Source of the DNA: Streptomyces sp. NBC_00523
Lineage (GTDB): Bacteria > Actinomycetota > Actinomycetes > Streptomycetales > Streptomycetaceae
Length of the DNA stretch: 64,000 nt
Reading direction: 5' to 3'
Assembly: GCF_036346615.1 (NCBI RefSeq)
Contig: NZ_CP107836.1
Span: forward strand, 6,076,001 to 6,140,000
Positions 32,892-40,743 of the stretch are shown here, in pieces. Positions within the stretch are counted from its first letter, which is position 1. Each line of letters starts with the position of its first letter. The notes beneath the pieces are model-generated. The model searched no databases. It had not been told where the DNA came from and worked only from the letters and a program-made list of their open reading frames with translations. The position numbers were made by a program, and so were the translations under genes.

Positions 32892-33758
32892 TCAGCCGAT
32901 GTGGAAGCTGTCCCCGTAGACCTTCCAGTCCAGCGGCGGGTCCAGGTTCAGATTGCCGTTGCGCAGGAAGACCCGCTGGGCGGTGTCCACCCGGCTGGTG
33001 TCCGAGTGGGCCTCCTCCTGCTCCATGGCCCAGACCCGCGCGTCCAGGAACGCGTCGAGGTAGGCCACCTCGTCACCGCCCTGGGACGGCGGCCGCGCCT
33101 GCGCCAGGGCCCGCTGCCGGATGGACCCGAAGCTCGTGCTGTCGCCGCCGTCGCCGTGCATCACGATGGCGTCGTAGTACGCGAACTGGCCCAGCGTGCC
33201 CAGTCCGTCGCTCTTGGCCCGGCTGACGGCCGGGTCGAAGTACACCCGGTCGCGCTCGTCGTTCTGCGCCTGCTGGAAGTCCGGATCCTGGGCGGCCGTC
33301 TCCCAGGCGTCCTGGAAGCCAGGGTCGAGACCGTCGTGCGCATCGCTGCCGTCCACCTCGCGCAGGGCCGGCAGATATCCGGCCAGTGCGTTGTCCGGCT
33401 TGCGCTGCGTGTACAGCTCGACCAGGTCGAGCATGTCGCCGGTACCGGAACAGAAGCCGATGATGCCCGCGGTGTAGCCGCGGCCGTCGCCGATGTCCTC
33501 GATGTAGCCGTACTGCGCCTTCCAGTCCAGCGAGGAGTTCTCCGCGCTGGAGACCAGTTGCATGGCGATGTCCTTCTTCGCCGGATCGTCGAGACCGGTC
33601 GAGGCCGCCTCCTGGTGGTGAGCCGCCGCCGTGGGGACGGGGGCGGTGCCGGCGAAGGCGGTGGCGGGCACCGCCGTGAGGGTCAGTCCGAGCGCGACGA
33701 GCGCGACGCGCACGGATCGGGTGGTGCGACGTGCGGTGCGCTTGTGGGGAGCGTACAC
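32892..33758 (-). CDS. csn: Secreted GH46 chitosanase
   Basis: 288 residues, GTG start behind GGAGGACAG. The signal peptide (residues 1-36, RVALVALGLTLTAVPATAFA) precedes the GH46 domain. Catalytic Glu 73 in LVSSAENSSLDWK and Asp 91 in EDIGDGRGY keep the 18-residue spacing of family 46. It endo-cleaves chitosan. Its promoter has a CsnR-type palindrome (33794-33811). About 65% identical to the lipoprotein paralogue next door. Confidence 0.95.
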   Translation of the reverse strand: MYAPHKRTARRTTRSVRVALVALGLTLTAVPATAFAGTAPVPTAAAHHQEAASTGLDDPAKKDIAMQLVSSAENSSLDWKAQYGYIEDIGDGRGYTAGIIGFCSGTGDMLDLVELYTQRKPDNALAGYLPALREVDGSDAHDGLDPGFQDAWETAAQDPDFQQAQNDERDRVYFDPAVSRAKSDGLGTLGQFAYYDAIVMHGDGGDSTSFGSIRQRALAQARPPSQGGDEVAYLDAFLDARVWAMEQEEAHSDTSRVDTAQRVFLRNGNLNLDPPLDWKVYGDSFHIG

Positions 33759-33793
33759 CTGTCCTCCAAGGGAGTTCGTCGTTCCGCTGTTCT

Positions 33794-33811
33794 GTTAGGA
33801 AGCTTTCCTAT
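33794..33811. promoter_or_regulatory. CsnR-like operator upstream of the secreted chitosanase
   Basis: GTTAGGAAGCTTTCCTATC is an imperfect palindrome; one A is missing from the ideal TAGGAAAGCTTTCCTA. It resembles the known chitosanase operator bound by the ROK-family repressor CsnR. No csnR gene is in the window. Confidence 0.6.
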
Positions 33812-33873
33812 CAGGATCGAACGGTGGTCGTACACCCCTTCGACACAGGTGAGTTGAGCGGGGCGGGCAGGCC

Positions 33874-34704
33874 CTAGGCGCGCTTGATCTCGTAGCTGTC
33901 GCCGTACACCTTCCAGGCCAGCGGCGGGTCCAGGTCCAGATTGCCCCGGTCCAGGAAGACCCGTTGCGCGGTCTCGACCCGGCTGGTGTCGCTGTGCGAG
34001 GGCTCCTCGCGGATCGCGTCGACCCGTGCGTCGAGGAAGGCGTCGAGATACGCGGTCTCGTCGCCGCCGTCCGCGGGGGCCCTGGCCGCGTCGAGCGCCT
34101 GGCTCCGGATCGTACGGAAACCGGTGGTGCCCTCCGCGTCGGCCTCCCCGTGCATCACGTACGCGTCGTAGTAGACGAACTGGCCCAGCGTGCCCAGCCC
34201 GTCCTCCTTCGCCCGGCGCACCGCCGGATCGAAGTACGAGGCGTCCCGCTCGGCGTCCTGCGCCTCCCGGAACCTCGCGTCCTTCGCCGCCTCGGCCCAG
34301 GCCCGGGTGAAGGGGGAGCCCAGCCCCGTGTGCGCGTCGCCGCCCTTCACCTGCCGCAGCGCGGGCAGGAAGCGTTCCAGCGCGTTGCCCGGCCGGGACT
34401 TCGCGTACCGCTCCACGACCCGGAGCATGTCGCCGGTGCCGGAGCAGAAGCCGATGATGCCGCCCGTGTAGCCGCGCCCGTCCCCGATGTCCTCGATGTA
34501 CTTGTACTGCGCCTTCCAGTCCAGCGTGGAGTTCTCCGCGCTGGAGACGAGCTGCATGGCGATGTCCTTCTTCGCCGGGGCGGCGAGCCCGTCCGCCGGT
34601 CCCTTGCCGGACGAACCTCCGGCCTGGGCGCAGCCGGTGAGCGTCGTGGCGGACATCAGGAGGGCGGCGAGCGGGGTGACCAGGGCGCGCGGGGTGAGCT
34701 TCAC
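33874..34704 (-). CDS. GH46 chitosanase, lipoprotein
   Basis: 276 residues from GTG 34704. Signal LAALLMSATTLTGC with lipobox Cys 25 instead of a plain Sec signal, so it is membrane-anchored. GH46 catalytic residues Glu 57 and Asp 75 are intact (VSSAENSTLDWK, EDIGDGRGYTGG). Tandem with the secreted enzyme, probably by duplication; the anchored form may finish soluble oligomers near the cell. No CsnR-type palindrome is visible upstream. Confidence 0.93.
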   Translation of the reverse strand: MKLTPRALVTPLAALLMSATTLTGCAQAGGSSGKGPADGLAAPAKKDIAMQLVSSAENSTLDWKAQYKYIEDIGDGRGYTGGIIGFCSGTGDMLRVVERYAKSRPGNALERFLPALRQVKGGDAHTGLGSPFTRAWAEAAKDARFREAQDAERDASYFDPAVRRAKEDGLGTLGQFVYYDAYVMHGEADAEGTTGFRTIRSQALDAARAPADGGDETAYLDAFLDARVDAIREEPSHSDTSRVETAQRVFLDRGNLDLDPPLAWKVYGDSYEIKRA

Positions 34705-34764
34705 CGGTCCAGCCTGCCAGGCCGGCGGCGTGATCCCGGCGCATTCGGCGGTAGCGTCGGGGGC

Positions 34765-35448
34765 ATGGATGATCAGTCTGTGGTGGATGTCGGCGACGTG
34801 CGGCTGGCGTACCGGAGCTGGGGTGACCCGTTCGGGTCCCCCGTCGTACTGCTGCACGATCTCGGCGCGAGCGCGGCGAGCTGGGAAGCGGCCGGGAGCC
34901 TGCTGGGGCGGGAGTGGCGGGTGTACGGAATCGACCTGCGCGGCCACGGTGAGAGCGACTGGCCCGACGATTACGACCTGGAGCTGATGCGCGACGACGT
35001 GCTCGGGTTCCTGGACGAGTGCGAACTGGACCGGGCGGGCGTGGTCGGCCACGGCATGGGCGGGGTCGTCGCCCACCTCCTCGCCCAGGAGTACCCGGAC
35101 CGGGTGGAGCGGCTGGTGCTGGTGGAGACCCCGCCGCCGTTCCCCGGGGCGGCGGGCCGGGCCGTCGAGCCGGACGGGCCCGCCGACTACGACGAGGCGG
35201 TGCTGAACTCCGTGAACGGCGAGCTGGCGGACCCGGATCCGGCCTGGGCGCGCGGCCTCGGGGAGATCGTCGCGCCGACGCTGATGCTGGCGGGCGGACC
35301 GGCGAGCACGATGCCGCAGGGGCGCCTCCAGGACATGGCGTCGATGATCCCGGACTGCCACCTGGTCACGATGGGCGGCGGGCACCGTCCGCACGAGGCC
35401 GATCCGGAGCAGACGGCTCAGCGGATCACGGAGTTCTTCACGAGCTGA
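34765..35448 (+). CDS. Alpha/beta hydrolase-fold protein lacking the nucleophile Ser
   Basis: 227 residues: VVLLHDLGASAASWEAAG, YGIDLRGHGESDWPDDYDL, VVGHGMGGVVAHLLAQEYPDRVERLVLVE, then a C-terminal His in GGGHRPHEADPEQ. The nucleophile elbow is GHGMGG where the family has GHSMGG, so the catalytic Ser is Gly (codon GGC). It may be non-hydrolytic. Divergent from the lipoprotein chitosanase. Confidence 0.88.
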   Translation: MDDQSVVDVGDVRLAYRSWGDPFGSPVVLLHDLGASAASWEAAGSLLGREWRVYGIDLRGHGESDWPDDYDLELMRDDVLGFLDECELDRAGVVGHGMGGVVAHLLAQEYPDRVERLVLVETPPPFPGAAGRAVEPDGPADYDEAVLNSVNGELADPDPAWARGLGEIVAPTLMLAGGPASTMPQGRLQDMASMIPDCHLVTMGGGHRPHEADPEQTAQRITEFFTS

Positions 35449-35507
35449 GGGCGCGCGCTCCGGCGCGTACACCGTGAACCTGGGCGCGCGCCCGGCCCCG
35501 CGCCCCC

Positions 35508-36089
35508 TCAGCCTCCCGGCCGCCAGTCCGGCCGTCGCCCACCCCTGGCCACCGCCCGGTCCAGCAGCGGCGCGTCATCGGCGACCGGCACCGGCGGCCC
35601 GAACGGGGACGGGTCGTCGCCCTGGTCCGCCAGCAGCGCGAGCGTGTTGCGCAGATGGGCGTCCTCGGCGTCGAAGGGCTGCCCGGTCGCCTTCGCGAGG
35701 TCCCAGCCGTGCAGGACCAGCTCGTTGAGCGCGACCATCCCCGCGACCTGGCCGGGCAGGTCCACGCCGCCCGCCCTGGTCATGCCCTCCCAGGCATCGG
35801 GGACGCGCCAGGCGGCCACCATCCCGTCGAGCGCGGCGGGCAGCGTGGTCCGCCAGCCGGTTTCGAGGACGCCGGACTCCACGGCGGGCGCCGAGTCGGT
35901 GACCGGTCCCGGCTCCTTGCGGGCGGCGTCCCGGAAGGCGACGGCCAGGCCCTCGATGTGGGCGAGCAGGGCGCCCACGGTCACGCCGGGGCAGGGGGTC
36001 GCCGCCCCCAGCGCGCCGTCGTCCACGGCGTCGAGCTGCGCGGTGATCCGGCGCGCGGCCGGTTCGAGGTCGAGCGGTTGTGTGTCCAT
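35508..36089 (-). CDS. TIGR03086-family mycothiol-maleylpyruvate-isomerase-like protein
   Basis: 193 residues, DinB-like four-helix fold: ATPCPGVTVGALLAHIEGLAVAFRDAA and ALNELVLHGWDLAKATGQPFD, the two His-bearing helices of the actinobacterial TIGR03086 family. These probably bind a metal and a thiol such as mycothiol; substrates are mostly unknown. Convergent with the hydrolase gene. It lies 37 nt after the upstream amidohydrolase start region is passed in the same direction, so no operon role is evident. Confidence 0.85.
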   Translation of the reverse strand: MDTQPLDLEPAARRITAQLDAVDDGALGAATPCPGVTVGALLAHIEGLAVAFRDAARKEPGPVTDSAPAVESGVLETGWRTTLPAALDGMVAAWRVPDAWEGMTRAGGVDLPGQVAGMVALNELVLHGWDLAKATGQPFDAEDAHLRNTLALLADQGDDPSPFGPPVPVADDAPLLDRAVARGGRRPDWRPGG

Positions 36090-36126
36090 ACCAGTGCAGA
36101 CTGCCCGACCGCCGCCACCTCATCGG

Positions 36127-37188
36127 TCAGCGCACGACGTGTCCCCGCAGAACGATCCGGCGGGGGTGGTCGAGCACCGCCGGATCGGTCGTCGGGTCGG
36201 TGTCGTACGCGACCAGGTCGGCGGGGGCCCCGTCCACCAGACCCGGCAGGCCCAGCCACGAGCGGGCCGTCCAGGACGCCGCGCCGAGCGCCGCCTCGGC
36301 CGGGAGCCCGGCCCGGAGCAGCCAGGACGCCTCGCTCGCGACGGTCCCGCAGGGGAACGAGTCGGTGCCGGCCAGCACCGTGACGCCCGCCTCGTGGGCG
36401 GCCCGGACGTTGCCGGACATGGACTCCCAGCCGGCCAGCCACAGATCGCGGCGCACACTCGGCTCCCGCGCCCGCATCGCGTCCACGCCCCTGCCGAACG
36501 CCGCCAGCGTCGGCACGAACGCGGTGCCCTGCGCCGCCATCCGGTCCAGCAGCCCGGGGTCCAGATGCATGCCGTGCTCCAGGCTGTCCGCCCCCGCGAG
36601 GACCGCGTTGCGGGTGCCCTCGGCGGTCTGGCAGTGCACCGCCACCTTGCCGCCCGCCGCGTGGACGGCGGTCACCACCTCGGTGAGCAGGCCGAGGGAC
36701 ACCGGGGGCTCGTCCTGCCGCCAGTCCCCGACGACTTTGCACCAGCCGGAGGAGGCCGCCGACTCCTCCACGGCGGCCCGGACGAGCTCCGCCTCGGTCA
36801 CGTCCCGGCCGAAGCCGGGGATGAACCTGCCGGGGGTGGCCAGCCACCGGCCCGCCGACGTCACCCGGGGCAGCTCCCGGTCCTCGTCCACCCAGGCCGG
36901 CATCCGCGCGGCCGTGCCGGGGGTGCGGACGGCGAGGACCCCGGCGTCCCGGTGCGCGCGCAGCTGTTCGCGCAGCAGCTCCTCGCTGAACGGTTCGCTC
37001 GTGTCGGTGGCCCCGGGGTGCGTGTGGACGTCGACCAGCCCGGGCACCAGCCAGCCGCCGTCGACCACGGTCTCGGCGCGCCGCCCCGCGAATCCGCCAG
37101 GCGGGGCGCCCTCGCGCAGTACCTCGCCCTCGATCCAGAAGGCCCGTTCCTCGCGTTCCGGCAGCACCACACCTCGTACGCACAGCAT
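36127..37188 (-). CDS. Metal-dependent amidohydrolase family protein
   Basis: 353 residues from ATG 37188, chosen because the long reading frame upstream has no domain. An N-terminal beta-sandwich (MLCVRGVVLPEREERAFWIEGE) precedes VPGLVDVHTHPGATD with the HxH metal pair; KVAVHCQTAEGTRNAVLAG and SLEHGMHLDP supply further His, and LAGTDSFPCGTV the Asp. This is the subtype I/III amidohydrolase pattern (prolidase/imidazolonepropionase-like). Substrate unknown. Confidence 0.88.
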   Translation of the reverse strand: MLCVRGVVLPEREERAFWIEGEVLREGAPPGGFAGRRAETVVDGGWLVPGLVDVHTHPGATDTSEPFSEELLREQLRAHRDAGVLAVRTPGTAARMPAWVDEDRELPRVTSAGRWLATPGRFIPGFGRDVTEAELVRAAVEESAASSGWCKVVGDWRQDEPPVSLGLLTEVVTAVHAAGGKVAVHCQTAEGTRNAVLAGADSLEHGMHLDPGLLDRMAAQGTAFVPTLAAFGRGVDAMRAREPSVRRDLWLAGWESMSGNVRAAHEAGVTVLAGTDSFPCGTVASEASWLLRAGLPAEAALGAASWTARSWLGLPGLVDGAPADLVAYDTDPTTDPAVLDHPRRIVLRGHVVR

Positions 37189-37335
37189 CCGCCGACGGTA
37201 CGTCAGGCGCCGCGCGTGCCAAGGTCCGGGGGCACACCGGCACATTGCGGAAGGTTCCGCTCCGTCCTCTTGTCGGAGACCCCCACCGCATGCGATACAG
37301 GTCTGGACCATTGCTCCCGGATGGAAGGCAAGACC

Positions 37336-38316
37336 GTGCGATCCCCCCACACGCATGCCGCGTTGGCCTGTTCCGCCGCCCTGCTCCTCGCCGCACTCAC
37401 CACCGCCTGCGGCTCGGAGGCCGAGGCGGACACCAGGAAGCCCACCGCACCGCACGGGGTGACCGCGCAGGCGAGCAGCGCCACCTCCGCGCACGTCATG
37501 TGGAGGGCCGCCACCGACGACACCGCCGTCACCGGCTACGACGTCTACCGCCAGGGCAAGAAGGTCAAGTCGGTCTCCGCGAGCCGGGTGATGATCGACA
37601 TCGACGGGCTCACCGCGTCCACCGCCTACACCTTCACCGTCCGCGCCCGCGACGCGGCCGGGAACCTCTCCGCGCCGAGCGCCGCCGCGTCCGTCACCAC
37701 CCCCGCCCCGACCCCCGCCGACCACGAGCCCCCGACACGGCCCGGCACACCGCGCGGCAAGGCGGACGGCAGCCGCGCCGCCACCCTGTCCTGGGGCGGG
37801 TCCACGGACGACGTCGGCGTCACCGCGTACGACATCTACCAGGAGGGCTCCCGCATCCACAGCGTGCCCGGTACGCAGACCACCGCGCGGCTCACCGGAC
37901 TGCGCCCCGGCACCATCTACACGTTCACCGTGCGGGCCCGGGACGCGGCCGACACCTCGTCACCGGACAGCGCGAGCCTCGACCTCACCACCGCGTCGGC
38001 CCCCGGCGCGCCCGCCTCCACCGCCCCGACCGACCTGCGGATCACCAACCGGGCCGAGGGCAAGGAGCACACCGTCGAGCTGGACTGGAAGCAGCCCGAG
38101 ACGGGCGGCAAGATCCCCGCGTACCAGCTCTACATGAACGGTCGGCTGACCACCACGATCGTCTGGGGAGGCGAGCCGCCCGCCGGCCGGGCGCACTACG
38201 AACTCACTGTCAACGACCCGCAGGGCACCCGCTATGCCATGAAGCTCCGCGCCAAGCTCCCGGACGGCAAATGGGGCGACTTCTCGGCGGCCCGCACGGT
38301 GGTCCTGGGCGACTAG
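37336..38316 (+). CDS. Lipoprotein with fibronectin type III repeats
   Basis: 326 residues from GTG 37336 (GGAAGG 7 nt before); the ATG at 37321 lacks a site. Lipoprotein-type signal (LACSAALLLAALTTAC). Two clear FN3 domains, about 35-120 (VMWRAATDDTAVTGYDVYRQGKKV, TAYTFTVRARDAAGN) and 128-217 (LSWGGSTDDVGVTAYDIYQEG), then a third more divergent one (VELDWKQPETGGKIPAYQLYM). No catalytic domain. The FN3 domains resemble those of the chitinase at 43933. Its stop overlaps that of the VWA gene by 4 bp. Confidence 0.88.
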   Translation: MRSPHTHAALACSAALLLAALTTACGSEAEADTRKPTAPHGVTAQASSATSAHVMWRAATDDTAVTGYDVYRQGKKVKSVSASRVMIDIDGLTASTAYTFTVRARDAAGNLSAPSAAASVTTPAPTPADHEPPTRPGTPRGKADGSRAATLSWGGSTDDVGVTAYDIYQEGSRIHSVPGTQTTARLTGLRPGTIYTFTVRARDAADTSSPDSASLDLTTASAPGAPASTAPTDLRITNRAEGKEHTVELDWKQPETGGKIPAYQLYMNGRLTTTIVWGGEPPAGRAHYELTVNDPQGTRYAMKLRAKLPDGKWGDFSAARTVVLGD

Positions 38317-39524
38317 AGGGGGACCCGGACCGTCTCGATCCACGACGGCGGCTGCGGGGCGTCCGTCCCGATGAGCGCGGCGACCAGTCGGCACGAGGGC
38401 GACTCGTCGGGCCACGGGGTGTGCCCGTCGGTGAGGACCACCACGATGCCCGGGCGCTCCGGCGCGGCCAGCGCCCGGGCGATGCCCACCCGCATGTCGG
38501 TGCCGCCGCCCCCGCCCAGCGCGACCTGGTCGGCGGAGGTCACCCGGGAGACGGCGTGCACATCGGCGTCGCAGGCCAGCACGGTGACCCGGTTGCCCCG
38601 GATGCCCACCTCCCGCAGCACCCCGGTCACCTCGCCCAGCGCGGCCGCCAGTTCGTCGTCGCCCATCGAGCCCGAGGTGTCGACCACGACGGCCACCCGG
38701 GGCAGCGGGCGGCGCAGCGTCGGCAGGACGACGCCGCGCAGGGCCGCGCTGCGCCGGGACGGGCGGCGGTAGGTGTAGTCCACCGCCCCGGAGGCCCAGG
38801 CCGCCGCCTCCTGTACCGCACCGGCCAGCGCCTGCCGCCAGTCGACGACCGGTTCCAGGATCTCCTCGGCCCATCGCCGCCAGCCCGCGGGAAGGCTGCC
38901 CCGGGTGCGCTGGTGGGCCCGCATCGACTCGGCCGTACGCCTGCGCAGCGCCTCCGCCTCCGTCGGGCCCAGCGGGGACGGCCCCTCCGCACCGGGCAGC
39001 TCCCACGGCTCGGGGCGGCCGTGCGCGCCGGAGCCGCAGTTGTGCGGCGGCGGACCGGGCGGCAGCGCGGGCAGGTACGTCTCGAAGAGCTGACCGGACG
39101 GCAGCCCGAAGAGCCCCGGCTCCATCCGCCCCTCCGGCAGGGGGAGCCCGTCGCTGATCAGGTCGTCGTTGATCTCGCAGTCCTGGGCGATATTGACCCG
39201 GTGCGCGTCGCGCTGGTCGGCCGCCGGGAGCCGGGCGGCCCGCCCGTGGTGGTCGCGCAGCAGATGCGCGACCTCGTGCACCCACACCCCGGCCAGCTCG
39301 GCGACGGGCGTCCGCTCCACGAACGCGGGCGACACATAGCAGCGCCAGTGCCGGTCCACACCCATCGTCGGCACCCGGTCGCTCGCCACCACCGACAGCG
39401 CGTACAGCGCGGTCGCCAGGTAGGGCCGGTCGCTCGCCGCCCGGTACCGCGCGGCGAGCAGCTTGGTGTGGTCCAGCGTGAGCCGCGCGGCGTGCCCTTC
39501 CGGTTGCTCCTCCGGTCCGGGCAC
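38313..39524 (-). CDS. DUF2201-type metallopeptidase plus VWA-like domain
   Basis: 403 residues, GTG 39524, 4 nt after the MoxR gene stop. The N-terminal half has a zincin motif, HEVAHLLRDHH (HExxH at 83-87), with AQDCEINDDLI later as third-ligand region. The C-terminal half is a VWA fold with MIDAS DTSGSMGDDE and LTDGHTPWPDES. This is the putative metallopeptidase/VWA protein that partners MoxR ATPases. It is the last gene of the LRR-ankyrin-MoxR-VWA operon. Confidence 0.9.
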   Translation of the reverse strand: MPGPEEQPEGHAARLTLDHTKLLAARYRAASDRPYLATALYALSVVASDRVPTMGVDRHWRCYVSPAFVERTPVAELAGVWVHEVAHLLRDHHGRAARLPAADQRDAHRVNIAQDCEINDDLISDGLPLPEGRMEPGLFGLPSGQLFETYLPALPPGPPPHNCGSGAHGRPEPWELPGAEGPSPLGPTEAEALRRRTAESMRAHQRTRGSLPAGWRRWAEEILEPVVDWRQALAGAVQEAAAWASGAVDYTYRRPSRRSAALRGVVLPTLRRPLPRVAVVVDTSGSMGDDELAAALGEVTGVLREVGIRGNRVTVLACDADVHAVSRVTSADQVALGGGGGTDMRVGIARALAAPERPGIVVVLTDGHTPWPDESPSCRLVAALIGTDAPQPPSWIETVRVPL

Positions 39525-39528
39525 GGCC

Positions 39529-40743
39529 TCAGGCGCTCCCCGGCAGCGCGCCCGAGAGCTGGAGGAGTTCCAGGAAGGCGTCGATGCCCTCCGGGACCGG
39601 CCAGTCGGTGTCCCGCATCGCCGCCAGGTCCATCGCCGCCCGCGCCGCCACATCCGGAACGCCCGCCGCGACGGCCTTCGCCAGCACCGCCCAGCCCGCC
39701 TCCCAGCGCGGGCGGGTCGGCTCGGCCTGCACGGCGGCCACCACCGCGATCAGGAAGGCCAGTTGCCGGTCGCCGCGCTCGGGCAGCGCGAAGGCGTCCG
39801 GATCGGCCAGCACCCGGTCCGGGTCGGGCAGGTCCAGGTTCTCCAGATACGACAGGAGCTCGATGCCCGCCCCGTCCCCGACGGCGCCCGTCAGGGCGGC
39901 GGCGACGGCGTCCCGGCCGGTGCCGGTCGCGTAGCCGGCGGCGAGGAGCCGCAGCGCCATGTCCCAGGTCCGGGGCGACGGCCAGGCCCTGCCCCGGCCC
40001 TCCGCGTCGGCCGGGAGGTGGTGCACCAGACCGGGGCGCGCGGTGAGGAATCCGGAGACCGCGCCCCGTGCCCGGGCCACCGCACCGGCGGTCCGGGCGG
40101 GGTCGACCACGGGGACGGTCGCCTCGGGCCAGGTGCCGGCCATGCCGCGTGCCACGGTGCGCGGGTCGTGCGTCCAGTGCAGGTGCACGAAGCGGTTGGC
40201 GAGCGGGGGGCTCAGGTGCCAGCCGTCCGCCGCGCTCGACGGCGGATTGGCCGCAGCGACGATGCGCACGGCGTCGGGAAGCTTCAGGCTGCCCACCCGG
40301 CGTTCCAGGACGACCCGCAGCAGGGCGGCCTGCACGGCCGGGGGAGCGGACGACAACTCGTCGAAGAACAGCAGCCCCTGGCCCTTCCGGGCGAGCCGGA
40401 CCGCCCAGTCCGGCGGCGCCATCGGCACCCCGGTCGTGGCCGGGTCGTCCCCGACGACGGGCAGCCCCGCGAAGTCCGACGGCTCGTGCACGCTGGCGAT
40501 GACGGTTTCCAGGTCCAGGCCGAGGCCCGCAGCGAGCTGTTCGAGCCCCGCCGACTTCCCGATGCCCGGCTCGCCCCACAGCAGCACGGGCTGATTGGCG
40601 GTCACCGCCAGGGCCAGCGCTTCGAGCTGCGGGCTGGCGACGGTCTCGGTCCGGGTGGCGCGCAGCCGCCCGTTGAGCGCGTCGGCGGCGTCCAGCGGGT
40701 GCGGCGGTGCCTGGGCGGGGACGCCGGGGGCCACGGTGCTCAC
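39529..40743 (-). CDS. MoxR-family AAA+ ATPase
   Basis: 404 residues. Walker A GEPGIGKS (57-64), Walker B LLFFDELSSAPPAVQAALLRVVLE, sensor 1 VRIVAAANPPSSAADGWHLSPPLANRF. MoxR ATPases act as chaperones on VWA partners, here encoded directly downstream. The start overlaps the ankyrin gene stop by 4 nt (ATGA). Confidence 0.94.
   Translation of the reverse strand: MSTVAPGVPAQAPPHPLDAADALNGRLRATRTETVASPQLEALALAVTANQPVLLWGEPGIGKSAGLEQLAAGLGLDLETVIASVHEPSDFAGLPVVGDDPATTGVPMAPPDWAVRLARKGQGLLFFDELSSAPPAVQAALLRVVLERRVGSLKLPDAVRIVAAANPPSSAADGWHLSPPLANRFVHLHWTHDPRTVARGMAGTWPEATVPVVDPARTAGAVARARGAVSGFLTARPGLVHHLPADAEGRGRAWPSPRTWDMALRLLAAGYATGTGRDAVAAALTGAVGDGAGIELLSYLENLDLPDPDRVLADPDAFALPERGDRQLAFLIAVVAAVQAEPTRPRWEAGWAVLAKAVAAGVPDVAARAAMDLAAMRDTDWPVPEGIDAFLELLQLSGALPGSA

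Noticed and set aside
37245..40046. 933-residue plus-strand reading frame
   Set aside because: Runs over FN3, VWA and MoxR genes in the wrong frame, Arg/Pro-rich; shadow.
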